Of a stretch of 34,293 nt of DNA, positions 25,351 to 34,202 are shown in pieces. The stretch covers positions 1 to 34,293 of the forward strand of contig VXOI01000009.1 in the NCBI GenBank assembly GCA_009840175.1, read 5' to 3'. Origin of the DNA: Chloroflexota bacterium (lineage in GTDB: Bacteria; Chloroflexota; Dehalococcoidia; Lucifugimonadales; UBA3495). The notes under the pieces were generated by a model. The model had not been told where the DNA came from, searched no databases, and saw only the letters and a program-made list of their open reading frames with translations. Numbering within the stretch: the first letter of the stretch is position 1; each line of letters opens with the position of its first letter. A program made the translations under genes and the position numbers.

Positions 25351-26938
25351 CGCCGAACCCCAGCCGTTCCAGGTTCTCGGCGATGGCAGTGTCCAGACGA
25401 TTGGCGTCGTTCTGCTGCTCACGCCATTGGGCGGCGAGGCGCGCCATCTTCTCCTGGAAGGGTTCGCCGTCGTCAGGCTGCGGCTCAGCGCCCACGTAGC
25501 GGCCCGGTGTGAGGACGTGGCCATGCTTGCCGATTTCCTCCTGTGATGCGCTCCTGCAGAAGCCGGGTACGTCTGCGTATTCCGTATCGCAGTCATTATT
25601 CCGCCAAGCGCGGTAGGTACCTGCGATACGGGTTATATCCTCGGCGGACAAGTCCCGGTGGGTGCGGTCCACCATGTAACCCAGCTTCCGGGCGTCAATG
25701 AACAGCGTCTCCCCGGTGCGCGTTTCCCCCGCGATGCGGCCCTTGCGGAGGAACCAGAGGCAGGCAGGTATCTGGGTGGAGCGGAATAGTTGCCCCGGTA
25801 GGGAGATGATGCAGTCCACCAGGCCCGCCTCAACAATGCCCTTACGGATTTCACCCTCACCCGACTGATTGGACGACATGGAGCCGTTAGCCAGCACAAA
25901 CCCAGCGATGCCCCGGGGCGCCAGGTGGTACAGGAAGTGCTGTACCCAGGCGAAGTTGGCGTTTCCTGCTGGCGGGACGCCATACTGCCACCGCTGGTCG
26001 TCCCGCAATCGTTCTCCCCCCCAATCGGAGACGTTAAAGGGTGGGTTGGCCAGGATGTAGTCGGCCCGCAGGTCGGGGTGGCGATCGTTGTGGAAGCTGT
26101 CGCCAAAGGCAATCTGCCCTTCGATACCTCGAATGGCTAGATTCATCCGGGCCAACCGCCAAGTCGTGTAGTTGGATTCCTGTCCATAGATGGAAAGGTC
26201 CCCTCTGGCCCTTCCGCCGTTGCCGTTCCCGGTGGCGTGGGCGCGTATGAAGTCAACGGATTGAACGAACATCCCGGAGGAGCCGCAGCAGGGGTCGTAG
26301 ACCCGGCCATGGTACGGCTCCAACATCTCCACTAGCAGCCGTACCACCGCGCGGGGGGTGTAGAATTCGCCGCCCTTGCGCCCTTCGGCCAATGCGAACT
26401 GTTCCAGGAAGTATTCGTACACTCGGCCCAGCACGTCGGTGGCCTGAGTCTCGGCGCCACCGACTCTGATATTGCTTACTAGGTCCACCACCTGGCCTAG
26501 TCTCTGTTTGTCGAGGGCATCCCTGCCATACTCCTTGGGCAATACGTCCTTGAGCGCGGGGTTGTCCCGCTCCACTGCGGTCATGGCATCGTCCACCATT
26601 CTGCCTATGGTGGGCTGTCGAGCTTGGTTTTTCAGGTGTTGCCAGCGTGCCTCGGGCGGTACCCAGAATATGCTTTGGGCGCGGTATTCGTCGGGATCCT
26701 CCGGGTCGGCGCCCTGGTCTCGCTCGTCCTCTAGCTTGGCGTAGGCTTCCTCGAAGGCGTCAGAGATGTACTTGAGGAAGATGAGGCCCAGGACGACGTG
26801 CTTGTATTCGGCAGCGTCCATGCTGCCCCGGAGGGCATCGGCCATTCGCCAAAGTTCAGCGCGGTAGTCCGCAACCGCATCGCCGCCCGAAGCAGCCATT
26901 GGACCGCCGCTATTCCGTTTCCTTCTTGCCGTCGTCAC
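25343..26938 (-). CDS. hsdM: Type I DNA methyltransferase subunit HsdM
   Basis: 531 residues. The N-terminal helical domain ([19 protein letters not shown]) is followed by the N6-adenine methyltransferase core: [39 protein letters not shown] (AdoMet motif I) and [17 protein letters not shown] with the NPPF catalytic motif. The C-terminal part ([12 protein letters not shown], then LTPGRYVG) is typical. It methylates adenine in the target set by HsdS and protects host DNA. It is the first gene of the operon. Its start is GTG 26938 with AAGG overlapping; ATG 26899 is an alternative. The stop overlaps the peptidase start. Confidence 0.95.
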   Translation of the reverse strand: MTTARRKRNSGGPMAASGGDAVADYRAELWRMADALRGSMDAAEYKHVVLGLIFLKYISDAFEEAYAKLEDERDQGADPEDPDEYRAQSIFWVPPEARWQHLKNQARQPTIGRMVDDAMTAVERDNPALKDVLPKEYGRDALDKQRLGQVVDLVSNIRVGGAETQATDVLGRVYEYFLEQFALAEGRKGGEFYTPRAVVRLLVEMLEPYHGRVYDPCCGSSGMFVQSVDFIRAHATGNGNGGRARGDLSIYGQESNYTTWRLARMNLAIRGIEGQIAFGDSFHNDRHPDLRADYILANPPFNVSDWGGERLRDDQRWQYGVPPAGNANFAWVQHFLYHLAPRGIAGFVLANGSMSSNQSGEGEIRKGIVEAGLVDCIISLPGQLFRSTQIPACLWFLRKGRIAGETRTGETLFIDARKLGYMVDRTHRDLSAEDITRIAGTYRAWRNNDCDTEYADVPGFCRSASQEEIGKHGHVLTPGRYVGAEPQPDDGEPFQEKMARLAAQWREQQNDANRLDTAIAENLERLGFGDE

Positions 26939-27179
26939 CTTGTTTCACTCCCGCATCTGTCTTCGGGACGCCACCTGTCCGCCCCCCTTTATGACTGTTC
27001 CGCTCCAGGCCCTTATCTATACCGGGCCAGGAACCTTGAAAAGGCACCGTACCCTGTCGAGGCCACTATTGACTCTAAAGATAGGCTTCCTGCCTCGTTA
27101 GGTCAATGCGCTAACAGCGAGCGACACGATGACCGGGGCCTGTACATACACCATCCTGGCGCGCCCGGCATGACTGCCG
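26939..27179. promoter_or_regulatory. Presumed promoter region of the type I operon
   Basis: 240 bases upstream of hsdM. Because all six genes overlap or nearly touch, the operon promoter should be here. I cannot fix -35 and -10 boxes by eye. Confidence 0.35.
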
Positions 27180-28100
27180 TCAGCCCGGTGCCAGTGGTTT
27201 CCCCGTACGCGGATCATATCCCGCGTACGGATAATGCCTGAGTTGCTGCCAACGGTCGCTGCGCCGGGCGTCCGGTAGGCGCGCGGCGGCAACGCTCACT
27301 TTCCTCAGCCAGTGCGTCTGTTCAGCATGCCAGTCTTGCAACATCGACCATCGTCCGTCCTGCTGGTACGCGGCCTGCTCGCACGAGAGCATCCCACCCA
27401 GGGTCAGATGGACGCCGTCCTACTGATCCGCCGCCGCGGCCAATCGGGCCCCAACCTGCCATCGGGATCCATGCGCGGGAACTCCAGGCAGATTTCGTGC
27501 CAGTTCGCTGGGTGATTGATCTCCCGCACCCTCACGTCCTGTTGGAATTCGACCTTCCACATTGCCAGAGGGAAAGCTGAGATGTGGTCCGCCGACGTGA
27601 TGGCGAAGGCAGTAACTTCGGGCGTGGTTCCGCTTCTGAGCGTCGAAGTCAGCTGCCATGAGGTCGGAACCGGGTCGAGGTCTCGCTCCTCCGAGGGGGC
27701 CGCCTGGCTGCCTCCAGCTGTCGGCATCAAAGGGTTTCAGTGGGTCTTGGTTTGGGTTGTGATCGGCATTCAGGTTTCCACCAGGCATCCGAGGGGACGA
27801 CCAAACTTGGTTAGCCAGATCAACGGGTTCCCACCACTACGCAAAGGCCGGATGGCTGACTATGCGCAGGGCCAAGTCTTCTTGTGCCCGGGCGTCGTTG
27901 AACGCCATCCTCTGGTTCATGTCACCATCACCGTCGGTATACGGGTCCATGAGGTCCATCGCCGATGCCACCAGCCAGAAACTCACCTTCGGCTCAGCGA
28001 AATGCTCCAAGGGCAGATGACGGTTTTCGGACACGTCGAGGACGAGAGCGCATCCCACCGGAGAATTCAGCAACGCTTGGGCCCTGGTCTCGTTATTCAT
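27180..28100 (-). pseudogene. Broken gene of unknown family with nonsense and frameshift mutations
   Basis: Three minus-strand pieces make one protein-like sequence. From ATG 28100, behind GAGGACAGGATC, it reads MNNETRAQALLNSPVGCALV and on to IVSHPAFA. A TAG at 27837 interrupts an otherwise continuous frame that goes on as WWEPVDLANQVWSSPRMPGG, so a tryptophan codon may have mutated. The protein-like character then moves to the frame of ORF 27404-27730 (LTSTLRSGTTPEVTAFAI, then NWHEICLEFP). It moves back near 27410 for a last part, VHLTLGGMLSCEQAAYQ to DPRTGKPLAPG. At least one stop and two frameshifts are needed. I do not recognise the family. Sequencing errors could explain part of it, but three in 900 bases favours decay. 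Confidence 0.55.
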
Positions 28101-28457
28101 GATCCTGTCCTCGTATGTTCGGCCTGAATGGGCTTCGTTTTCCACGGTTCTATCGTTCTCAACTGCGCCACAGCCCAGCGTGGCCATGCGCCGCAGCAAT
28201 CGGGTCCGTTTGGCCCGGACCGACTCCCGGCGAGCTTCCGTCAGTGCGTCCCGCCGCCACCCCACCTGGTCGGCAATCCGCGTGGAGCACTTCAAAGCCT
28301 GTGCTTGAAACAGACCCTTATCAATTATAGAAAGGACGCACCCGTCGCTCAATTCGGTCCCTGATATCAATGAGCCCTAACGGTTGGTTTTGGGTTGCCC
28401 GCTAGGCCACGACTCTTGCAAAATTTTGTCTAGGATGTCTTCGGAGAGAAGCCATGA
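28101..28457. other. Intergenic between broken gene and two-gene cassette
   Basis: About 360 bases. The frame of the broken gene stays open upstream to 28370, but without a good start. An AT-rich patch with CAAAATTTTG lies near 28420. No gene is supported. Confidence 0.4.
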
Positions 28458-29258
28458 TTAACTACGGCCGGCGGTATGTTCAACCCAACGAGCGGTGTAA
28501 TCCTGGATGATCGCCCAGATGATGCGGTTGATGTCCTGCATATTACTGATCCAGTCCCGCACGTGGTTGGCAGTCACAGAGGAGATGCTGGATTGACCCG
28601 TCAGGACCATGGTCGCAGTTGCCTGTTGGGCGTCGGTGGTCTCGAAAATGCTGTACAGGCTAGCAGCTCCGAAATGAACGAAGTCGGAATACCCCTGGTG
28701 CAATTCCCGAATCCATTCCGTGCCGGTGCGATCAACGATTGATCCCACCAGCACGGTGTCGAACATTCTCTTGCCATGTTTGTTTTTCATGCTTCTGGTG
28801 GAATGGCCTTCGAACCGCCTCTCGACGTATTGATTCGGCCCTCCTTCGTATTCAAGGGCAGCGTATAGCGTGAGCAGATGGTCCACGTGCATCCTGATCA
28901 GGGCCGGAGCTACGAAGTGGTTGTCCGCCCTCACCATATCGCAGAAAGCTTCGACTATGGCACACGCACGACGACTGGTCGCGTAAATCAGCGCATCATA
29001 CAGCGGCACTTCATTCCCCTCGGAAACAGCTACCAGTTCGTATAGGACCTGGGTGTACGTCGCGTGGGACTCCGACAGCTCAGTGAGCTGCTTTTCGACT
29101 TCAGAAAATTTCATTTGATCGACGTTCTCTTGCTGTGTAGAACAGGGTGCAACGTTTTGATGTACCAGGCAGACGGGTATCGAACCTAGAGCAAAACCTA
29201 ACACGATCCCGTCATCCCTTACGCTCATGAATCTGACCATACAACGCTCATCCGCCAC
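28458..29258 (-). CDS. Unrecognised helical protein, partner of a PD-(D/E)XK-like gene
   Basis: Up to 266 residues, mostly helical; I do not recognise it with confidence. A long helix pair around RRACAIVEAFCDMVRADN and LIRMHVDHLLTLYAALEY, with GYSDFVHFGAASLYSIF later, loosely recalls DUF5677 proteins. The start is unclear. GTG 29258 overlaps the upstream stop by 11 bases, ATG 29240 follows, and ATG 29114 (MKFSEVEKQL) would drop a hydrophobic stretch, GIVLGFALGSIPVCLV, that could be a membrane anchor. The overlap shows coupling to the upstream gene. A two-gene defence cassette is plausible from the setting. Confidence 0.6.
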   Translation of the reverse strand: MADERCMVRFMSVRDDGIVLGFALGSIPVCLVHQNVAPCSTQQENVDQMKFSEVEKQLTELSESHATYTQVLYELVAVSEGNEVPLYDALIYATSRRACAIVEAFCDMVRADNHFVAPALIRMHVDHLLTLYAALEYEGGPNQYVERRFEGHSTRSMKNKHGKRMFDTVLVGSIVDRTGTEWIRELHQGYSDFVHFGAASLYSIFETTDAQQATATMVLTGQSSISSVTANHVRDWISNMQDINRIIWAIIQDYTARWVEHTAGRS

Positions 29259-29997
29259 CTTCTACAAGGACCACCATTTGCAGGCCGAACTGCGTCGTCA
29301 GGAGACGGTGTGTTTCGTTCAATACCGTTTCGATTTCGTCTACTTGATCTGGTTCTTGGAAAACTGGCCCCCTTGATTCACGTAGTCGCCTGATCAAGTT
29401 TTGTCGCAGTTCGCGGAAAAATTCCTCGTCAATGGTCCGTCTTTCGTTGACGGTCGCGTAATGATCTTCGGCGGAGAACTTACCCTCAAGTCTTATGGGC
29501 TCAGATTGCCACTGGGCTACTCGCTCTTCCGAGGTAAATGTCAAGTAGTGGCGCTCGTCGTGGTGGATCCTGGGAAGGTCCCTTACAGGTACCCAAATGC
29601 TGTTATCAGTTACGCGCTTCTGGAGAAACAGCTCGTCAAACTGTCCTTGCTTGTGGAACCTGGGCGCCGCGTAAATTACGTCTTCGTAGTCCTCAGCCAA
29701 GTCCTTGAGCAGATTATGCTGATCGGACTGATTCTGAGGCGTCACTCGGAAACGATAGTGTGGTGTACCGTACTGCCCCCAATGTAGAGCACGGCTACCC
29801 CGCATAAACTCAGACAATTTGAACTGAAAGAATTTTGGATGGCCTTGATAGCCCAATTTGAGATCCCACCCCCCGCCCTCTGTTCCCTCCTTTACTAAGC
29901 TCGGCAACTCAGGAGCAGCACCTAGGCCCGGGTGGCGGTTGATGTATTCGTGGGTAAAAGCGAGTCCGTAAGAGAACTCTGAGAACTCAGGCGTCAT
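29248..29997 (-). CDS. Putative PD-(D/E)XK nuclease-like protein
   Basis: 249 residues from ATG 29997, preceded by TGAGGGTTGCC; the track start 24 bases upstream has no such site. The N-terminal half shows LPSLVKEGTEGGGWDLKL followed by KFFQFKLSEFM. This is an acidic residue, a GWD and a QxK strand, the order seen in PD-(D/E)XK nucleases with a glutamine variant. The later YEDVIYAAPRFHKQGQFDELFLQ and DNSIWVPVRDLP are features I recall from uncharacterised proteins of defence islands. No signal peptide is present. The downstream gene overlaps by 11 bases. Target and trigger are unknown. Confidence 0.65.
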   Translation of the reverse strand: MTPEFSEFSYGLAFTHEYINRHPGLGAAPELPSLVKEGTEGGGWDLKLGYQGHPKFFQFKLSEFMRGSRALHWGQYGTPHYRFRVTPQNQSDQHNLLKDLAEDYEDVIYAAPRFHKQGQFDELFLQKRVTDNSIWVPVRDLPRIHHDERHYLTFTSEERVAQWQSEPIRLEGKFSAEDHYATVNERRTIDEEFFRELRQNLIRRLRESRGPVFQEPDQVDEIETVLNETHRLLTTQFGLQMVVLVEGGG

Positions 29998-30409
29998 GGC
30001 AACCCTCACATGAGGAAGCACTATCCCACCCTATGATAACAAAATGGCTCTCAGCCAACCGTCAGCTTCTGCCCTGTATCCGACGCTTTCTCGATCCGGT
30101 CAATAAACCGATGCAGCCCCATGACGTGTCAAACATAGGCATCGGCACCCGGCTTTCCCCATTTCTGGTTGTCTCGGGGAACAGAGTGGACAACTGCTCG
30201 ACGTTGAACGAGTCGCCCACCGGAAAGTCCACCAAACTGGAAACATCAAGGACCCGTCACATCAGAATCCCGGTGAGGGTGTCATCGGCCGTTCACCGGC
30301 CAATATCGCTTATTGGTCAGGCCCTCGCCGACAACAGCGGGCGTTTTTTCTTCAGGTGTGTGAGCTGCCAACCGGATTGGAGCGACGCGAACCCACGAAA
30401 CAAGTCTGT
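29998..30409. other. Intergenic at the right edge of the island
   Basis: About 410 bases without a gene. It holds repeat copy 4, hairpins GGCCG-TTCAC-CGGCC and CCAATA-TCGCT-TATTGG near 30288-30315, and a possible plus-strand terminator, CGCC...GGCG followed by TTTTTT, near 30350. Base composition rises sharply to the right of it. Confidence 0.45.
30211..30230 (-). repeat. Dispersed repeat copy 4 (opposite orientation)
   Basis: The minus strand reads GGACTTTCCGGTGGGCGACT. It shares ACTTTCCGGTGGG with copy 3. Confidence 0.45.
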
Positions 30410-32806
30410 TCACCCAGTTCTCTGTCCCCCTTCCGGCGCATCCGGCTTTTCCATCCGGTACCCCACCCGTGGCTCGGCGAAGATGTAGGTGGGGTTGGCG
30501 GCGTCGTCCCCCAGCTTGCGCCGCAGGTGCTTCAGGTGGGTGCGCAGCGCCCGCAGGCTCCCCGGCTTGCCCGGACTCCACACCCGCCTGAGCAGCCGGT
30601 CATGGGTCACCACCCGCCCGGCCTCCACGGCCAGCGCCGCCAGCAGGTCGAACTCGATGGGGGTCAGCGCCGCCGGGCGTCCCGAGACCGTCACGCTGCG
30701 AGCGGCGTAGTCGATGGTCAGGTCGCCCAGCGCGAAGGGCTCCGCCGGCGCCGGGAACTCGGGTTCCCCGACCCGACGCAGGGCCGCCCGCACCCGGGCC
30801 ACCAGCTCCGTGGGCGAGAAGGGCTTGGCGATGTAGTCGGCGGCCCCCTGCTCCAGGAGCCTGGCGACCACCTCGTCCCGGCCGTAGGCCGACAGGAAGA
30901 TCACCGGGATGCGGGAGACGGCAAAAAGGTCCCCCATCAGCTCCTCCCCATCGCGCTCCGGCAGCATCAGGTCCAGCAGGGCCAGGCGGGGGCAGTGTTC
31001 CGCCATCAGCGCCAGCGCCTCCTCCGGGTCTGCGGTCACCACCGGCCGGAAGCCGGCGGTGGAGAGGGCGTCCCGCACGGACCTGAGCGCCAGAGGATCG
31101 TCGTCCACCACCAGGACCGTTCCGGCGCATTGACCGTCTCCCGGGGAGCGGGCGGCGCGACGGGCCGGTTCCGTCTCCGGGACCACCGGCAGGGTGAAGG
31201 CGAACCTGGCCCCCAGGCCCGGCCCGTCGCTCTCGGCCCGGATGCGGCCCCCGTGGGCCTCCACGATGCCCTTGCAGATGGCCAACCCCAAGCCCGTGTT
31301 GCCACCCGAACCGGAACCGTCCATCTCTGTGCCGGAGAACCTGCGGAACAGGTGGGGCAGGTCCTCGGCGGGTATTCCCCGGCCCCGGTCGGCCACCGAG
31401 ACCTCGACGTGGCCGGCCTCCCGCACGGCGGACACCCGGATGACCGAGTCCCCCGGGGAGTGCCGGGCCGCGTTGGACAGCAGGTTGCCGATGACCTGGA
31501 CGATGCGCTGCCGGTCGGCCAGCACCAGAGGCAGGTCCGGCTCCAACTCCATAGCCAGATGGTTCCGGCCGCCGGAGCTGGCGAAGACGTTCCGGGCCCG
31601 GTCCACCAGCGTGGCCACCTCCGCCGGCTCCGGGTCCACCGGCAGCGTGCCCGTCTCGATGCGGGCCACGTCCAACAGGTCGCCGATGAGCTCCCGCATG
31701 TGGTCGGTCCGGTCGGCGATGATCCGGAAGAACTGGCGCATCTCGGCCGGGTCCAGCCCGCCGGCCGACTCCAGCAAGGTGGCGATGGAGCCCTTGACCG
31801 CGGCCAGGGGCATCCGCAGCTCGTGGCTGACCATGGCCAGGAACTCGGCCCGCAGCCGCTCCTGCTCCTCCAGGGGAGTCAGGTCCTGCATGGTGACCAC
31901 CACAGTTTCCACTTCCCCTTCCCCGGACGGAGCGCCGGTGCGGATGGGCGTGGCGTTGAGCAGCACTCTCACGCTCCTTCCGTCGGGGGCCGCCATGACG
32001 ATCTCCTCGGCCCGCACCGCCTCGGTGGAACCCAGCAACCGCGCGATGGGGAACTCCGCCAAGGAGAACTCGCTGCCGTCGGCGCGGCGCACGGTGATCA
32101 GCCCCAGCAGGTCCTCGGGCTGCTGGCCGGGGTCGCACAGGCCGTCGACGATCCGGCGGGCCTCCCGGTTGAAGGACACCGAGGCCCCGGTCTTCACGTC
32201 GAAGACCACCACGCCCACCGGGGAGATGTCGATGAGGGTCTCCAGGCCCGCCCGGGCACGCTGCTCCTCCCGGTGCCGGCGGGTGTTGGCGATGACCAGG
32301 GCCGCCTGGGAGGCGAACATCACCATGGTCTCCTCGTCTTCCTGAGTGAACTCCCGGCCCGGTTCGTCGCTGCCCACCAGGATGGTGCCTGACCGCGCGC
32401 CCTGGTGCAGTATTGGGGCCGCGATGAAGGCGGTGATGGTTACGGGGGATCGGAACTCCGCAAGGCCGATGGACCCGGTGAACTCCTCCAGCCGGCCCCA
32501 CCGCAGCGGTCCCGTAAGGGCGTTCAGGTACTCGAAGAACACCTGGCCCTGGGGGGTCTGCCACAGCCGCTCCACGTCGCCGGGTTCGAAGCCCAGGACC
32601 AGGTGGTCCTCCACCCGGCCCGCATCGTCCAGGGTGATGATGGCGGCGTAGGGCGCGTCGGTCAGGGACCGGGCGCTGTCCATCACGGCTCGCAGCGCCG
32701 TGTCCACGTCCAGGCTCTCGTTGATGCGGAGACTGGCCGCGCTCAGGCGGGAGAGGCGGTCTCCCGGCGGCTCCGTTCCCCGATACGGCTGGCCCTCATT
32801 CTCCAA
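30410..32806 (-). CDS. Hybrid histidine kinase-receiver-winged-helix regulator
   Basis: 798 residues in one chain. A GAF domain (about 25-180) is followed by a PAS-like domain (about 185-310), then HisKA with MVSHELRMPLAAVKG, HATPase_c with NLLSNAARHSP, DRGRGIP and NTGLGLAICKG, a receiver domain with LALLDLMLPERDG and a lysine in YIAKPFSP, and an OmpR-type winged helix (LTPIEFDLLAALA, then LRTHLKHLRRKLGDD and VGYRME). Sensor, phospho-receiver and DNA-binding output are thus fused, so it may act without a partner. No membrane segment is present, so the signal is probably cytoplasmic. The TTG start at 32806 has GGGAGGT six bases upstream. The gene is visibly more GC-rich than the island and belongs to the host backbone. 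Confidence 0.93.
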   Translation of the reverse strand: MENEGQPYRGTEPPGDRLSRLSAASLRINESLDVDTALRAVMDSARSLTDAPYAAIITLDDAGRVEDHLVLGFEPGDVERLWQTPQGQVFFEYLNALTGPLRWGRLEEFTGSIGLAEFRSPVTITAFIAAPILHQGARSGTILVGSDEPGREFTQEDEETMVMFASQAALVIANTRRHREEQRARAGLETLIDISPVGVVVFDVKTGASVSFNREARRIVDGLCDPGQQPEDLLGLITVRRADGSEFSLAEFPIARLLGSTEAVRAEEIVMAAPDGRSVRVLLNATPIRTGAPSGEGEVETVVVTMQDLTPLEEQERLRAEFLAMVSHELRMPLAAVKGSIATLLESAGGLDPAEMRQFFRIIADRTDHMRELIGDLLDVARIETGTLPVDPEPAEVATLVDRARNVFASSGGRNHLAMELEPDLPLVLADRQRIVQVIGNLLSNAARHSPGDSVIRVSAVREAGHVEVSVADRGRGIPAEDLPHLFRRFSGTEMDGSGSGGNTGLGLAICKGIVEAHGGRIRAESDGPGLGARFAFTLPVVPETEPARRAARSPGDGQCAGTVLVVDDDPLALRSVRDALSTAGFRPVVTADPEEALALMAEHCPRLALLDLMLPERDGEELMGDLFAVSRIPVIFLSAYGRDEVVARLLEQGAADYIAKPFSPTELVARVRAALRRVGEPEFPAPAEPFALGDLTIDYAARSVTVSGRPAALTPIEFDLLAALAVEAGRVVTHDRLLRRVWSPGKPGSLRALRTHLKHLRRKLGDDAANPTYIFAEPRVGYRMEKPDAPEGGQRTG

Positions 32807-32854
32807 CTTGCGACCTCCCTGGGGGTTCTGGGGTGGCTGGCCCGAGAGGGCTTG

Positions 32855-32883
32855 ATTGGGCCAATTCTAGCAAATTGGGCCAA
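32855..32883. promoter_or_regulatory. Direct repeats upstream of the hybrid regulator
   Basis: ATTGGGCCAA occurs at 32855-32864 and again at 32874-32883, a 19-base period, about 50 bases upstream of the regulator start. OmpR-family regulators bind direct repeats, so this may be a self-control site. Confidence 0.4.
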
Positions 32884-33071
32884 AGTTCACCATGAGCTCA
32901 CTGAAATGGGAGCTAACTTCACCCCTAGTTCATGCATAAATCCCTAAAATCTTTGCACGACGCCTATGGAACTTTTTGTCCACGGGTACTTGGTCTTCGA
33001 GGACCCGGCGAACCCCGTGGCATTCCCAATGGCCGACGGAGAAACGCCATTACAAGGAGGATCCGGCAACC

Positions 33072-33176
33072 ATGTTCAGCGGTAGAGGGAAGATGACCCA
33101 CCCGCGCCGCCCGTCGAGGGTGGCTATGCCCGTTACTCTCCTGTCAGGCCCCCCGACGTTGGGGGTTCAACTCTGA
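33072..33176 (+). CDS. Possible short peptide with strong ribosome binding site
   Basis: 34 codons from ATG 33072, preceded by AAGGAGGATCCGGCAACC, the best ribosome binding site in the area. The peptide (MFSGRGKMTHPRRPSR...) is basic and matches nothing known. Its stop overlaps an ATG opening a second frame (33176-33376) that begins like a signal peptide (RLLPALAAALLWPP) but then loses protein character. This could be a leader, or the remains of a secreted-protein gene. Confidence 0.25.
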   Translation: MFSGRGKMTHPRRPSRVAMPVTLLSGPPTLGVQL

Positions 33177-33475
33177 TGCTGGCCGCGTCGTGGCGACGGC
33201 TCCCCGCTCGCCTGCTGCCGGCCCTGGCCGCTGCCCTGCTGTGGCCGCCGCATCAACAGAAACAAACTCTCCCCGTACAACAGCATTATCACACGACCAC
33301 AACGGAAACGACATTGACTGCAGACATAGCGGGATCCGGGACCAGATCGGACACGGTGTGGTTGGCTTTAGCGTAAACACCGGAGATGAACCGAAACCGG
33401 GTCAGAAAGAAGGCGCCTGGCACACCGCACCAAGGCACGCGAACGCACCGGAAACTCGAACAAGGAAGGGCTCTG

Positions 33476-34200
33476 ATGACATCGATCAAATCTCACGCAC
33501 CGGCTTTCAACTTCAAGGGTAGGACCTTGACTCTGGCCGCGTTTATGGTGGCGCTCATGGCCGCCGTTCTATGGGTTCCCGGCAACCATTCAAGCGCCAA
33601 TAACGCCATCGTTGTGAACCTAGAGGTAGAGCAAGGATACGAGAGCGCCCTTCTCACCTGGAACGACCTGAGCAAACACACCGATATCGCTGGCTTCCAG
33701 TACAGATACCATAATCCGAACCACGCCCGTGGCTGGACCGACATACCCAACAGCAACCGTTACAGTACCGTCTACAAGGTACAGGGTCTGAATCCCAGAA
33801 GTAATTACTCGTTCAAATTGCGGGCGGTGGATGAGTCCGGCAAACTGGTAGGACATCAGTCGGACGACATATACGTGGACATTCCAGATGTCCTAAATTT
33901 GACAGGCGTGGCTGGCGACGGTCACGTTGTGCTGGATTGGACCGGGGATTCACAATATGAGCCGGACCGGGATGGCGCTGTTTTCTGGTACCGGGTCAGG
34001 ACCGGCGCCACCAGCACGTACCCTGAAGGGTGGAAATCGTTGGACCCGCGCAAGCGTCGTATCGAAGGTCTATCCAACGGCACCGGTTACGCTTTTCAAG
34101 TGCAAGAAGGGTCACGCGATTACGCCAACGCCATATCCAACGAATGGGTGGGCTGGCCGGAAGACACGACGCCACCGACCGTCGATACAATAACGAACCA
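33476..34200 (+). CDS. Secreted fibronectin type III protein, 3' end lost at contig edge
   Basis: From ATG 33476 (AAGGAAGGG upstream) the protein has a signal peptide-like N terminus (TLTLAAFMVALMAAVLWVPG) and two FN3 domains. The first covers ALLTWNDLSKHTDIAGFQYRY to YSFKLRAVDESG; the second covers VVLDWTGDSQ to GYAFQVQEGS. A closing linker WPEDTTPPTVDT suggests that another domain should follow. FN3 proteins of this kind are exported and take part in surface binding. The track start at 33386 is 30 codons longer and has no site. The last five residues of the track ORF (KLIHI) come from adapter sequence, so the true C terminus is unknown. Confidence 0.8.
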
Positions 34201-34202
34201 GA

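Noticed and set aside
25351-25596. N-terminal extension of the peptidase ORF inside hsdM
   Set aside because: It is a shifted frame of hsdM with S/R/T-rich composition and no start signal. The overlapping ATG at 25350 fits the operon.
30356-32392. Long plus-strand ORF of 678 residues and other long ORFs (30600-32564 minus, 31194-32345 plus)
   Set aside because: They are antisense or shifted frames of the GC-rich hybrid kinase gene, with low-complexity G/R/P-rich translations and no domains.
33190-33522. Plus-strand ORF of 110 residues before the FN3 gene
   Set aside because: It overlaps the FN3 start in another frame, has chance-like composition and no ribosome binding site.
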